Positions 44,537-55,655 of a DNA stretch of 64,000 bases are shown one piece after another. Source of the stretch: Sepioteuthis lessoniana (lineage: Eukaryota; Mollusca; Cephalopoda; Myopsida; Loliginidae); the NCBI GenBank assembly GCA_963585895.1, contig OY757913.1:106389312-106453311 (forward strand), read 5' to 3'. Position 1 is the stretch's first letter. Every line of letters starts with the position of its first letter. A program made the translations under genes and the position numbers. The notes beneath the pieces are model-generated. The model worked only from the letters and a program-made list of their open reading frames with translations, had not been told where the DNA came from and did no database searches.

Positions 44537-44711
44537 TGAAGTTGGCAACCAAAGTCGAGAGTGACTCGAAGGTCCCTTTTCAATAGCTACAACACCGAGG
44601 TGAAGGGGAAAGTTCTACTCCTTTCCCTGGATTTCTCCACTTTACCCTTGATCCTAACCTTATAATGTTGATTGCTAAGCAAGGCGGCATCAAGTACCAT
44701 TTTTAAAGTTA
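44537..44711 (-). mobile_element. SINE E, body
   Basis: Minus copy: 'gtcgagagtgactcgaaggt', 'aggtgaaggggaaagttcta', 'gctaagcaaggcggcatcaa'. It meets the next copy head-to-head. Confidence 0.7.
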
Positions 44712-44905
44712 TTGGCGAACACTCTACTCATTAGGACTATGGTCCGGGAGACCTCGGTTCAATCCTAGGTCACGTCCTACCAAAGACTTTAAATGTGGTA
44801 CTTGATGCCTCCTTGCTTAACACTCAGCAATATCAGGTGCGTATCAAGGGTAAAGTGGAGCAATACCTAACCCCTTGATGAGGTCAGCAAGTGAAGACCA
44901 ATTTT
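44712..44905 (+). mobile_element. SINE E with tRNA-like head
   Basis: The head has 'aggactatggtccgggagac' and the B-box region 'cggttcaatcctaggtca', followed by the family body 'ccaaagactttaaatgtgg' and 'gcctccttgcttaacactca'. Forms an inverted pair with the body at 44537-44711. Confidence 0.75.
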
Positions 44906-44991
44906 TTTTGTTGTTTAAGGAATTCGTATTAGAATATCATTCCATTTTTTCCTTTATCTTTCGGTTGTTTTATAATATTCTCACCTTCATG

Positions 44992-45326
44992 TGTAATATA
45001 TGACTTAGACTTGCGATGAACCCGGTGGAGGTTGTTGACAGATACATTCGAACGTAGATACAATCAACGAAGTCATAACCGAAAAACAAGCATTGCGTGG
45101 GTGTAAGCGGTGGCCAATAAAAGAGCAAACAATGCGTGAGTGTGAACCGTGAACAATGTAAGATAAGCATTTCATGTGGGTGGTGTAGGTGTTTGAAGAC
45201 TATATAAAGCCTAGAATTTTAGCTGAAGTTAGTTCCTGGAGGCTGTTTCGACTCCCAACAGGACCTTCATGTGCGCGAACTCTCTACAATTGCTCTCCTG
45301 CCGTCGAAGAATAAAAACATGAGAAC

Positions 45327-45364
<38 letters not shown>

Positions 45365-45412
45365 TTCGTTTTTTTTTTTTTTTTTTGTAAGAACCAGCTG
45401 TTGTATACTACA
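44992..45412 (+). mobile_element. solo LTR (family 1)
   Basis: 421 bases beginning TGTAATATATGAC and ending TATACTACA, flanked by CATG on both sides. A TATA box (gactatataaag) lies near 45200 and AATAAA near 45311. It is homologous to 47394-48018 around the TATA box, in 'aactctctacaattgctctc' and at both ends. A (TG)n-(T)n run has grown inside. No internal coding region. Age: recent to intermediate. Confidence 0.85.
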
Positions 45413-45642
45413 CATGGCTTGGAAAATATTAAACCATCGATTTAAACTAGTACGATCCGTGAAAATTCCACGGAACGCGAAAAATCAAGAGAAGCTATTT
45501 AAAGAAACCATGATTTGCATCTGATCAAACACTGAAGTGCATTAAGATTTGATTAGGTCCGGAGATCCGAAGAAGTCTAAAGTTTTGATAAGTTGTAACA
45601 ACCTGCTGTCGGAGGTTTAAAAGTAAAAAGGAAAAGACCTTA

Positions 45643-45688
<46 letters not shown>

Positions 45689-45690
45689 GT
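45643..45690. repeat. (CA)n(TA)n microsatellite
   Basis: CA run followed by TA run. Confidence 0.95.
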
Positions 45691-46005
45691 GAAAAATTGA
45701 AAGATAAAGTAATCTAAAATGAAGAATTCAATTTGAAAGAAAATCGATGTTATAACGTTTCGGTTTCAATAAACCAACATCAGGACTTAGAAAAGATGTT
45801 ATCATGTGTCATTTGATCACCGATGGTTGTTTGATGAAATACAAAACAAGGAAGAAGATAATTAACCATCCAGCAGTGATCTAATGACGTTTGATAACAT
45901 CCTTCCTAAGTCCTGATAATGATTTATTGAAACCGAAACGTTATAACGTCAACAAATTTTCATATCAAATTCTTCATTTTGGATTACTTCATTTTTCATT
46001 TTTTA
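45691..46005. repeat. palindrome with hammerhead-like motifs in both arms
   Basis: Arm 45691-45800 and arm 45890-46005 are inverted copies. Each contains, in opposite direction, 'aagtcctgat', a stem ending 'ttattgaaacc', and 'gaaacgttataac'. The CUGAUGA box is altered in both (UGAUGU, UGAUAA) while GAAAC and stem II are kept in the left arm. The spacer is about 90 bases. Confidence 0.7.
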
Positions 46006-46019
46006 TCCACGTTGTTAGA

Positions 46020-46364
46020 ATTTTTTCTAATGCTGCAAGCTGTATTGAGCAAGTCTTGGAGGTATCATCCCAGAAAACAGCAGCTGTATGGCCACCCACT
46101 TCCTTTATCAACAACCATTCAAACAAGACATGCAGGACAGTGCTGGAGAAGTGAGGGCAAGCTCATAAGCGAGGTACTCTTGTGGACCCCCTCACACAGA
46201 CAAGCAATGGTTGGGCGACCAGCGAGAACCTATCTATAATAGCTCTCTGCAGATACAGGATGTAGCATGGAAGACCTGCCGAAAGCGATGGACGAGAGAG
46301 ATGAGTGACGGAAGAGGGTAAGGAAATCCGTGCTAGTCATACACTATGATGATAATGACGATGA

Positions 46365-46366
<2 letters not shown>
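46020..46366 (+). mobile_element. APE-type LINE, 3' end
   Basis: Encodes AVLSKSWRYHPRKQQLYGHP then, in the continuing frame, TTIQTRHAGQCWRSEGKLIS and VLLWTPSHRQAMVGRPARTY, followed by the C-terminal stretch and a GATGAT-rich tail at 46345-46366. 5'-truncated at the palindrome edge. Confidence 0.85.

Positions 46367-46404
<38 letters not shown>
46367..46404. repeat. (TA)n microsatellite
   Basis: TA run after the LINE tail. Confidence 0.95.
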
Positions 46405-46407
<3 letters not shown>

Positions 46408-46796
46408 AAGGTAAATCATTGAAAATAATAGTGTATATATATATAACATGTTTCACTTTTCCCAGGTTGATCAGATGTTGAAAAGTTTTTAAAAAATGAT
46501 GTCATAGTTTTCTCAAACATCGTCTGTTCCATGTTTTACGGGCCTTACCTTACAATCGCTCCATCCAATGTAAATAAAGAGCTTATATTTTCAGTCAGTC
46601 AGCTCCCATCTCTTCTCCTCATTTCAGCTTGTTCTTCCTTCATTTTGTCTCATTTCCATTTAGTCGTCTTGTCACTCTGATGTCACCTACATGTCACCAT
46701 CTTTGTTCTTATTCTTTGATGAGGAATGACAATGCGACCACTCTTTTATATACATATATTATCTTTATTTATGGATGATTTTTCTTATAACCGCTA

Positions 46797-47022
46797 GGCC
46801 AATGGACCGATCCATTGACCTAGACAGGGGTTCATCCCAAAGACTCAAAAAATGGTACTTGATGCCTCCTTGCTTATCACTCAGAATTTTACGCATAGAT
46901 GAAGAGTAGTGAAGCAATCCAGGGAAAGGAGCAGCGCCCTTTCCTTCACTTCGGTGTAGTAGCTATCGAAAAGGGAGCCTTTAGGCTACTCTCGACTACG
47001 GTCACAAACTTGACTTACTTTT
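46797..47022 (+). mobile_element. SINE E
   Basis: 'gggttcatcccaaagactca' onward through 'gcctccttgcttatcactca', 'gaagcaatccagggaaagga', 'cggtgtagtagctatcgaaa' and 'aagggagcctttaggctact'. The head is decayed. Confidence 0.75.
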
Positions 47023-47393
47023 CTTATAACTCAATCAGTCTTGGTGGGGATTAGAGAGAGCATCGTCGAGCGTTCAAACTCGTTGAGAGTTTCTTATTAA
47101 TTGACTAACTTATTTTGACTCTACAACCCTTTTGATTGGCTAGGTGTTCAACAGCTATCCATCAAACTGGTTTAACTTCCTGTATCTTTTCACTAAGTAT
47201 TCAACTTCATAGCTAACGATCTAATTCAGATGTTACACGGCATATCTTATATAATTTTAATCGTTTCGTTGTGTGACACCCCGAAAACTCTTCAGTGCAA
47301 CAATATCTTTATCCAGGTGGTGTTCATGATGAAATGGTTATTGTCTTAGGATGTTGACACGGTGACACGAGTTCCAGTCCTAGGCGAGACTGA

Positions 47394-48018
47394 TGTAATA
47401 TATTAACGTGACCTGTGGGTGGGAATACGGCGGATGTTGTTGACAGATAGATTGATAAGACCGGTGTGATCACCGAAATGTCATCATGTCCACAGGTGAT
47501 GTGTATTAGAGGATGTTGACAGGATCATACCCGCTCAAGGATAATATCAACAAGGTGATTGCCAAAATGTCACCATGCCCACAGTTGTTATGTTGAAAAC
47601 AGGTGCATCCGGTCGAAGATATCGGAAAATCACCGAACAGTGAGCGTCGTTGAATTCGGTGATAGTGGCAGATGCGTAAGCCCACAGAACCGGGCTTGGC
47701 AAGTAGCCAATGGGAAGTAGACAACATAACCAATGAAAAGTAAAGAAGTGATATGTGGGCATAACCATGGTTAACGAAAAAGAGGAATTGCTGCAGGTCA
47801 CGTGAGAGTCGTAGACTATGTAAGTTCCCGAATTTCGGCTTAAGTCAGTTGTACACTGGCTCGTCCGTCTCCCGACAGCCCTTCCGTGCACGCAAACTCT
47901 CTGAGATTGCTCTCTGCTCCACACAAGTATCATCACCGAAAATAAAGATATAATCTTAAATTTTTTATATACATACGTGTTCCTCGTTGTTAATAACGAC
48001 ACACTGTACTATACCACA
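47394..48018 (+). mobile_element. solo LTR (family 1) in SINE B
   Basis: 625 bases from TGTAATATATTAACG to ACTATACCACA with a four-base duplication CTGA made of SINE B sequence. A TATA-like 'gactatgtaag' near 47813 and AATAAA near 47940 correspond to those in 44992-45412. Only an LTR remains. Age: younger than the SINE B it sits in. Confidence 0.85.
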
Positions 48019-48221
48019 CTGACTTCATTTCACATAGCACTTGGGAAAGCTATGAATCCAATTATTCTTTCTCCAGTTATAGATAATACATAAGGGCATA
48101 CTGGGTTCTTTAGCTTTGGGTTGGCAACCAGTCTTGGAGAAGGAAAACTCAGAATTCGAACCTGTTAATCTCTGCTAAGAAAATGACTATTTGTCACAGC
48201 CTACATTTGGAGGAGTGATTG

Positions 48222-48476
48222 TGTTGTATCGTGGTAAGGAAATGATACGCAGTAAAATAGAGTTAATCATTTATTGACTCAAGTGGTACAATCCGACAAA
48301 TATAAGTCACGCGCTGTTGATGTTACATCCGAAGTTGGTCTTACGACGGACTGACGTCCCTTCAGATCTATCTCTCTGCTTTTCTTTCTGCTTCTGCAAC
48401 ACCGTGCTTAAGAGGCACGGCGTCTGTTATACTTCCGCGATACCGGAGGTCACGTGGTACGAGCCACTATACAACA
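48222..48476 (+). mobile_element. solo LTR (family 3) in SINE B
   Basis: 255 bases with TGTTGTATCGTGG at the start and CCACTATACAACA at the end (13-base inverted ends, one mismatch), flanked by the five-base duplication GATTG. This is the pattern of a Ty3/gypsy-type or retroviral-type LTR. No coding region. Age: younger than SINE B. Confidence 0.8.
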
Positions 48477-48489
48477 GATTGATAAATAC

Positions 48490-49143
48490 AAACAACACGT
48501 TTAGCCATAAAATAGAATATACAAATATATTGATCTTGTAATTTCTGTAGAATCAAATACAGCCAAATTGAACGTATGTTAATTAGCATATTGATTATTA
48601 TTTCATATTCTTATAGTATATACTGCAAAGATATGAATAGACTTTATATACAGCAACATTGTAAATCATCATTTCTTGCTTAAATACTTTCAATCAACTT
48701 TTTTTCATCCGGTGGAATTTGCCTGTGTCCTGTGAAACTTGAAGCGCGTCCCGTTTAGCGTAACTTCTTATTTCAGTAATCCGTGATCACGTCCTTCACA
48801 CTTCTCCGCTCTTGAATTGCCACAATTTTGATGTTCTCATGTAACTATCTATATTCCCTGCGTGGATCTTCTCATAAGCCTGTGTCGTAACCAGTCTCTG
48901 TTCCTTCTGTTCCGTGGTAACACACGTTTCGCTTGCATATAGCATTACAGGCACTTAATTTTATTCTATTTGAGATTTCTGTATCCATGTCTCGACACCT
49001 AATCAACGTTCAGATTTTCATGAGGTTGAGAACTGAGCTGCAATTGCTAATCTTTATCAGCATAATTTGTAACTGATTAGTGGATTTAATTATGAGCACG
49101 TTTTCCTATGCGAATCGAAAGTGATTAACATATATAAAGAGAT
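48490..49143. other. unclassified sequence
   Basis: Nothing recognised. Confidence 0.4.
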
Positions 49144-49300
49144 AGAATGGATGTGATGGTTTTAGTTGTGAGGATATGATTTCTGATGTTCAAAATCCCG
49201 GGCTCAGATCCTGGACAGATACTGTAAGCGTTTACCTTCAGGCAAATGCGTATGAAAAAGGCGTGAACTCATCTTTCCTTCCCAATGTCTCATCTGAATT
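49144..49300 (+). mobile_element. SINE A-like relic
   Basis: 'ctcagatcctggacagatac' (B-box region) and 'ttcaggcaaatgcgtatgaa' follow the SINE A order but with strong divergence. Confidence 0.45.
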
Positions 49301-49369
49301 CTTTGAAAAGTATATGAAACTTGAAATAATAAGACTGATACAGTGGAGTAAGTACTCAATCCTTCCTTT

Positions 49370-49375
<6 letters not shown>

Positions 49376-49420
<45 letters not shown>

Positions 49421-49442
49421 TGTGTGTGTGTGTGTGTGTGTG
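49376..49442. repeat. (TA)n(TG)n microsatellite
   Basis: TA then TG run, followed by (GA)n and (GGA)n at 49455-49490. Confidence 0.95.
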
Positions 49443-49529
49443 CGCGCATATAAAGAGAGAGAGAGTGGAAGAGGAGGAGGAGGAGGAGGAAAACAGACAA
49501 TGAGACGAAAAGTAAAGGACAGTGTAATA

Positions 49530-50108
49530 CGTTTGGTTTGGTTTATTGGGTTTTATGGCATATCAACCTTTGTAGGTTATTTAACGCCAAATCCATTTTT
49601 ATGTAAATAATCTGTTCTATTTCAAACAATTCAGTTTATCATAGGTACACAGTTTAATTGTCAAAAAAATTTCCATTTCAAAATATTCACGCAGTTATAT
49701 GTAAGAATTCAGTTAAGTGTAAATACAGTTTTAATGTCGAAAAACAGATCTATTTGAAATAATTTAGTTAAGCATAAGCACACAGTTTAAATGTAAGCAC
49801 AGTTTAAGTGTCAAAAATATTTCTATTTCAAGCTATTCAGTTTACGCAAACAATTCAGTTTAGCATAAGTATGCTGTTAGTTCTATTTAACCCATAGATA
49901 GGGCCCTATCAGGTACTACCACTCTGGGCCAGAGTGGACCTGGGAGCGATGACAATGCAGGGGTACTCCGCATTCCTAAAAGCTCCAGAACTGCTGGAAC
50001 CTCACCATCAGATTGTTTAGTGTCATATGCAGGACACTCGTTAGGTGGGGGTTCTTACCCCTCTGCAGAGGTGCAGTCAGTGTATTCTACAGCCCAAGCT
50101 GACTGGAC
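49530..50108 (-). mobile_element. repeat C, near-complete
   Basis: Tail 'gggttttatggcatatcaac', three internal units, and the 5' block through 'tacagcccaagctgactgga'. Close in sequence to 19292-19866. Confidence 0.85.
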
Positions 50109-50543
50109 AGTTTAATACATTTGAAGAGTTATAATAGAGAAAATATATGAATCAAGAGAATTATAAAATCGCTTCTTTGAAATATGGCTTCACTTTTTCG
50201 TCATTGATATTTTGTTTTCTTGTTCCTGCTCAACAAATAGGTGATGACATTATTTTAATTAGTCACTCACACTTAGTGTATTTCGGAGTAACGGTGATTT
50301 GCATTTAAATCGAACTTTCCTCATCGATTTTTGCAATTGCTAGTAATATTTTAGATTGAAACTTTCCCTGTTAATTACCGACTAACTCTCAGTCTGCCTT
50401 TATTGTCCCACCCTCCGGGACAGCAAATGAATTTCTGTATTTTTTAATTGAAAATCCACTGTTATTATTTTTGCTTCCAAAGTTAAAGTTGAAAGTTTTG
50501 AGAGATAATTTGTTTTCAGTCGAGCAGATGATGAACTTTTTAA
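50109..50543. other. unclassified sequence
   Basis: Nothing recognised before the (TTA)n tail. Confidence 0.4.
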
Positions 50544-50590
<47 letters not shown>

Positions 50591-50748
50591 CTTTGCGTGT
50601 TTTTCCCACTAGCGTTAGCTGGTGATCTTTCTCTTGAGTCTGAGTGACATCAAGCCTCCTCAAGTCTCCAGGACTTTTCTCAGTATTTTGGTTGATCTCA
50701 ACAATGCTGTAGTCTAGATGGTCTCGATTCTTCTTCTGATTTCAAATC
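50544..50748 (-). mobile_element. REL-endonuclease LINE 3' end with long (TAA)n tail
   Basis: The tail is the 47-base TTA run at 50544-50590. The body (50600-50748, minus strand) includes the 3' untranslated region and the end of the ORF (ILRR region). 5'-truncated where the next copy begins. Confidence 0.8.
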
Positions 50749-52386
50749 ATAATTATTATTTGACTTCTTGAAAGTTTTTTTTACGTCAATGGAGTTTGGG
50801 TGACAGCACGTCTCCTAACATCTTCAGGACTCCTCTAATTATTCCAGCCAATCATAACATTTCTGTGATCGAAATGGTCTTTTGTCTTCCATTGATTTCT
50901 TGTCCCTCTTGTCTTTTATCCAGGATTTTGTATACTATAATATAATGGCTGAGGGATTTCGTTTTATATATTTTGCCTTTCGGTTTAGTTAGGCTGAGAA
51001 CCTTTCGCTTAGCGCATGGGTTAGTTAGGTGCAACATGAGCGCAGGTGTTCACGCGCGTGCGCAGGGAGGATGTGTCATTCAGAGATGTCAAAATAAAAA
51101 TCCCTGGCGGGAAAAATGACCGGGGGATGTGAATGCCGTCATGCACCGGAAGCGTGCGCGGAAGATTTGGGGGATTTGAGAAAAGTCAGTTATTTGAGTT
51201 TTAGCATCCGAAGAAGATGGTTGACTTTCGGGGCTCGCCGAGAACAGACCAGTAGTTTGCGGCGGGGTGTCGCGGGTGGTGGTGGTGGTGGTGGTTGGGG
51301 GGCATATGGAAAAGTCAGCATAGAAAGATTGTGTATCCCTCTCCTTATGTCGAAAAACCTTTTAACTCCAAGGTAATAAAAAGTTTCGTACCTGAACTAA
51401 GAAGTCGTAAGTGTTTTTTGTGTTTCGGGATTCCTATGTTATCTACATATGAGTCATGAACATTCTAAGTACATTTCACATATTCATGTATGGCTATGTT
51501 ACATCTCAAACGTACCAATTATAATTGTTATCCACGTTACCTTTATATTCCATAGACGTTTTTTACATTCTCTCGTTAGATCCAGATATTTATTTATCCT
51601 TTCGGTTGTTTTAATTGTTACTCAGTGGTTCGCTCGAACGAGAAAATTCACAATACGGTAAGTTCTTTTTTTTTTTTTTTTTTAAATTAATACCAGGTCA
51701 GATTTGCTGGTCAGAATTAGATTATCCATAATTTATCTCAAATTCCTAGAGAATTTTACGCGTCGCATTCTCTAGGACAGATTTTTGTTTGTGCATATAG
51801 TATTCCGTTGTAAGGTCAGTCATTAATCCCTGGCATAATTTCCAGTGGTTATCCACTCCTACCCAGTCATGGCTATTTTTGTACTTCTTTTATGTGAGCT
51901 TGTTGCATTCTTTTTCTATGCAAGTAATAATTTCGCCTTTGTCTCAGCACAATCTACTCTTCTGCTGCGTATTATCTTATATAATTGTTCTTTATGGCGT
52001 TGTTTTGTGCTGTTTTTAACGGAATTCAATTTGCCTCTTGAGATCCTCCTTTTTTAGTGATGACCAGGTTTTCTTGTGTATAATCTGCCCAAATTGACGC
52101 TTGAAATATCCATACACTTGTTCTCGTTTTAATTTCTGTTTCTTTGTTTTTGTTGTTGTTTTTTTTCTGTCTCTACTTATGTTGCCTTTACTATTATTGT
52201 CTATTGTAAATAGTATTTCATTGCTTTTTTTTAATGTACTGATCGAGTTCTTGCATTCTGGTGAGTCTTCCTGCGCTTTCTTTTCATCACACTTTCAGTC
52301 TCCCTATGTTGTCTCTCAGATGTAAGTCCTTGGGCATAGTCATCAACTTTCTTGTCTATTCGCCACTTTTTTTAGTTCCTTCTTTG
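50749..52386 (-). mobile_element. REL-endonuclease LINE, long old copy split by a solo LTR
   Basis: 3' part 50749-50935, then a solo LTR, then continuation 51504-52386. The minus strand still shows the region of the endonuclease (51500-51800) and, towards 52200, the zone before the zinc knuckle, but frames are heavily broken. It is older than its neighbours. Confidence 0.7.
50936..51503 (+). mobile_element. solo LTR (family 2) inside the LINE
   Basis: Homologous along its length to 32815-33387: 'ggctgagaacctttcgctta', 'ttgactttcggggctcgccg', 'ctgaactaagaag' and the end 'ggctatgttaca'. No clear duplication, so probably older than the other copy. It contains a (GGT)n expansion. No coding region. 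Confidence 0.8.
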
Positions 52387-53305
52387 TTCATATTATTATT
52401 ATTATTATTATTATTATTTGCTCATTCGAGTTTTTCACATCAGCGTTAGCTGATGGTTTTTCACTGGAGTCTGAGTGATAGCAAGTCTCCTTAAGTCTCC
52501 AGAAATCTTCTCAGTATTCTGACCGTTCTCAATAATGTAGTAGTTTGGATGGTCTCCACTCGTCCGCCAAATTCCAAGTCCTCCAGTCCCTTTAGTAATC
52601 CTTTAGTTGCTGTTCCAAACGCACCAATTACAATTGGTATAAATGTCACCTGCATATTCCATAGTTTTTTCAATTCCCTAGCAAGGTCGAGGTACTTATC
52701 TTTCTTTTCACATTCTTTCAGTTTTATTCTGTAGTCAGTCGGGATAGCAAAGTCAACAATTATATAAGTTCTCTTTCTTTTTGTTGATTATTATGAGGTC
52801 AGGTCTTCTGGCCGAGATTAGGTGATCCGTATGTATGTCAAAGTCCTATAGGAGTTTATGTGTGTTATTTTCTAGGACAGGTGCTGGGGTGTGCATATAC
52901 TATTTGTTCGTATGGTCAAATTTCAATTTCTTGCACATCTCTCAGTGGATCACTTTGCCAACCCAATCGTGTCTAGTCTTATATTCCTTCTGCGCTAATT
53001 TGCTGCATTCGCTTATTATGTGATTGGTGATTTCATCTCTGTCATCGCATAATCTACATTTGCTATTTTGATGAGTCTTATCTATTCTCGCTTTGATATG
53101 ATTGATTCTTATGGTATTTTTTTGAGCTGATATTAGGAGAAAATCTGTTTCTCTCTTAAAGTTTCCTTTTCTTAGCCATGTCCAGGTTTTGTCGTGTGAG
53201 ATGTTATTTATTAGTCGTTTAAAACGTCCATAGAGTTTTTTCTTCCCATTTTTGTTTCCTAGTTATTGTGTTTTTGTTGTCCATTGTGTTATCATTATCG
53301 TTTCA
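52387..53305 (-). mobile_element. REL-endonuclease LINE, best-preserved 3' part
   Basis: A (TTA)n tail at 52388-52419. Read from 53305 downward on the minus strand: a region before CRLCDDRDEITNHIISEC (about 53060-53010, a CCHC zinc knuckle CX2CX8HX4C), then KLAQKEYKTRHDWVGKVIH, RRPDLIIINKK (about 52815, the PD part of a PD-(D/E)XK nuclease), IVDFAIPTDYRIKLKECE (the D of the second catalytic strand), LWNMQVTFIPIVIGAFGTAT, LLKGLEDLEFGGRVETIQTT and RILRRFLET. At least one frame change lies between KKKE and IVDF. This domain order (zinc knuckle, then restriction-like endonuclease after reverse transcriptase) is that of R2/R4/NeSL-like non-LTR elements; the exact clade is not settled. Confidence 0.85.
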
Positions 53306-53690
53306 AATGGCTGTAATGAGTCTGTTTTCCATTGGATTTTGGGTGACAGCAAACCTCCTGAAATATGAAGGACTATTCTCAGTATTCTTGCCGATCATAA
53401 TAATGCTGTAGTCTAGATGGTCTCCACTTGTCCTCTTATTTCCAACTCCTCTAGCCCTTTTACTAAGCCACTGGGGATTGTTTCAAGTACAGTAATTACA
53501 ATTATCATCACTATTACCAACATGGTCAATAGTAATTTTAGTTCTCTAGCAAGGTCTAGATTTTTTTTTCACTTTCATTTGATTTTACTCTATGGTCTGC
53601 CGAGAGGGAAAAGTCTACTATTCACCGAGTTCACTTTTTGCTGACAATCATTATTACTATTATTATCATTATTATCATTATTATTATTCG
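53306..53690 (-). mobile_element. REL-endonuclease LINE, fourth 3' end
   Basis: The minus-strand ORF end and IPIVIGA-equivalent region are changed but recognisable ('ctgtagtctagatggtctcc'). A (TTA)n-like block lies at 53648-53690. Same strand as the three copies to its left. Confidence 0.7.
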
Positions 53691-54111
53691 AATTTAAGAT
53701 ATTTTGATATCGATCTTTAACAGAAAATTTTGGATGATTTCAACATTGGATGATATTGTTTCTAAAAAATGACAGGGTAATGCATTCAACCTTCTCCTCT
53801 GTTAAGAACAATCGAGTCAAGGTCAATTTCACGAGGAGTAACACTAGTTTGATTTCTATGTTTTCTTCTTCAAGCTACACCAAGGTAAAAGCGTCAGTCT
53901 AACCAACAATTTACCAAGTTATTTCCCAAGTCAATGTGATTGGTTAAAATTGTTTCGCCGACTGGACTCTCTATCCTAAATAGAACAACCGTTCAAAGAC
54001 TCTATCTTCAAAATCTAAAGAGTAATGTTTTTCTTTTATCAGATTATCCAGTAGGTGTGACAGGTTCTATACAAGTCTTCGCTACTATGTCGATAAACCA
54101 ACGCTATGCAA
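53691..54111. other. unclassified sequence
   Basis: Nothing recognised. Confidence 0.4.
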
Positions 54112-54950
54112 GAGCAGTCTTCTGGGGCTGTAGAATACACTAACTGTATCTCTGCAGAGGGGTAAGACTCCTCCAACGAGTGTCCTGGATATGACACTAA
54201 ACAATCTGATCGCGAGACTGTAGTAATGCTCCTATTTACCCAACCCCTCCGCTCGGGCAGGATATGACACAAGGTCAATTTTTAAGCGGAGTTTAACAGG
54301 TGTGAATTCAGAGTTTTCCTTCTCCTAGACTAGTTGCCTCACCAAGGCTGAAGAACCTAGTTTGTCCTACTATTTACCCATAGCTGGAGGGAGAATAATT
54401 GGATTCATACCTTTCCCAAAGGTATTAGTGCTATGTGAAATACAATCAGTCTCGTCCAGGATTTGAACTCGAGTCGCCGTGTCCATTTCCTACGACGATA
54501 ACCATTACACTATGGGCACCTCCTCTAGTAATGCTGGAGCTTTGGAGAATGCAGGGTACCCTTCATTGCCGTCGCTACAAGATCCACTCTGGCCCAGATT
54601 GGTAGCTCCTGATAGAGGCCTATGATGGTTCAAATATTTAAACTGATTTCAAACAAATGACTTATGCTATAGTGAATTCTTAGAAATAGAAATGTTTGAT
54701 TATTTAACTGAGTGTAAATAATGACTGATGTTTAAGTGAATTATTAGTGATACATAGGAATACTTGGAACCATTTAACAGTTTGCAAAAGAATGAGCTTA
54801 GGCTCATTCAAAAATGTTATCGACAAAATGTTTAAAAATCATATATATTTGATATATATGTATAAAGAGTACTTGGCATTAAATAACCTACAATGTTTGA
54901 TATCCCATAAAACCAAACTAAACCAAGCCAAGCCAAACAAAACCAAACCA
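54112..54950 (+). mobile_element. repeat C, split by SINE B
   Basis: 5' block 54112-54233 ('ggctgtagaatacactaact'), interruption by SINE B, then 54530-54950 with units and tail. The 10-base word tagtaatgct lies on both sides of the SINE. Confidence 0.85.
54234..54528 (-). mobile_element. SINE B inserted in repeat C
   Basis: Near-consensus minus copy, from 'tttacccaacccctccgctc' to 'cattacactatgggcacctc', with duplication tagtaatgct. Confidence 0.9.
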
Positions 54951-55003
54951 ACGCTGAACATCTTTAACTGAACTGACAATCCACAGGAATCTATACTCGA
55001 CGG

Positions 55004-55008
<5 letters not shown>

Positions 55009-55053
<45 letters not shown>
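55009..55053. repeat. (TA)n microsatellite
   Basis: TA run. Confidence 0.95.
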
Positions 55054-55059
<6 letters not shown>

Positions 55060-55331
55060 GCATTGAGTATTGTCTTGTGGTTCGTGTTACCATGATAATA
55101 GAATATCTCCCAACTCTGTGGTTTTGTGATATTATGTTTGGTATATTGAAATATTTGGTTTAGGGTTGTTTTATATGAAGAAATGAATAAAAGAATGACC
55201 TGGTCCGTCAAACGAATGAAAGTTCGGCTCGACACAGAAATAGAAAAATAAATAAGCAAAATTGGCCCGCACACAGTCAGAATAAATGACAAATTCTACA
55301 CTGTGGATCGTTCGGAAACACACAGGCGATC

Positions 55332-55655
55332 TGAATAAATTAAGGTTTTTTGAGGGATAAAGGAATAACAATTGAATCAAATGTTTGTAATAATATTTAG
55401 GATCTTAAGAAAAAGAAGCAGAGTTTGTATGAATTTCGAAATGGGATATTGATGACCCTAAAGCGGGTCCTTTGATATCAAGTAGACGATCTGGTTAGAT
55501 TTAGCCCAAAGAGTGTTTTATGGGTAAGGAAATACCCTTTGAATCAAAAGTTTATAATGATATGTAGGATCATAAGAAAAAGAAAACTGATATGTGCTAA
55601 ATTAGAGAGGGGATACTGGCGACTTTAAAGAATTTCTTTGAAGTTCACACAGATG
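55332..55655. repeat. diverged direct duplication, ~168-bp spacing
   Basis: 'gaatcaaatgtttgtaataat...ggatcttaagaaaaagaag...gggatattgatgac' recurs as 'gaatcaaaagtttataatgat...ggatcataagaaaaagaaa...gggatactggcgac'. Two units, about 75-80 percent alike by eye. Confidence 0.7.

Larger units (their letters stand above)
47315..48489 (+). mobile_element. SINE B carrying two solo LTR insertions
   Basis: The SINE B head is 47315-47393, the centre and most of the 3' part 48019-48221, and the last bases 48477-48489 ('gattgataaata' for the usual 'ggttgggtaaata'). Two different LTRs interrupt it, at 47394-48018 and 48222-48476, each with its own duplication. Confidence 0.85.

Noticed and set aside
50400-50663. 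ORF with poly-Asn
   Set aside because: It reads the (TTA)n tail of a LINE on the minus strand.
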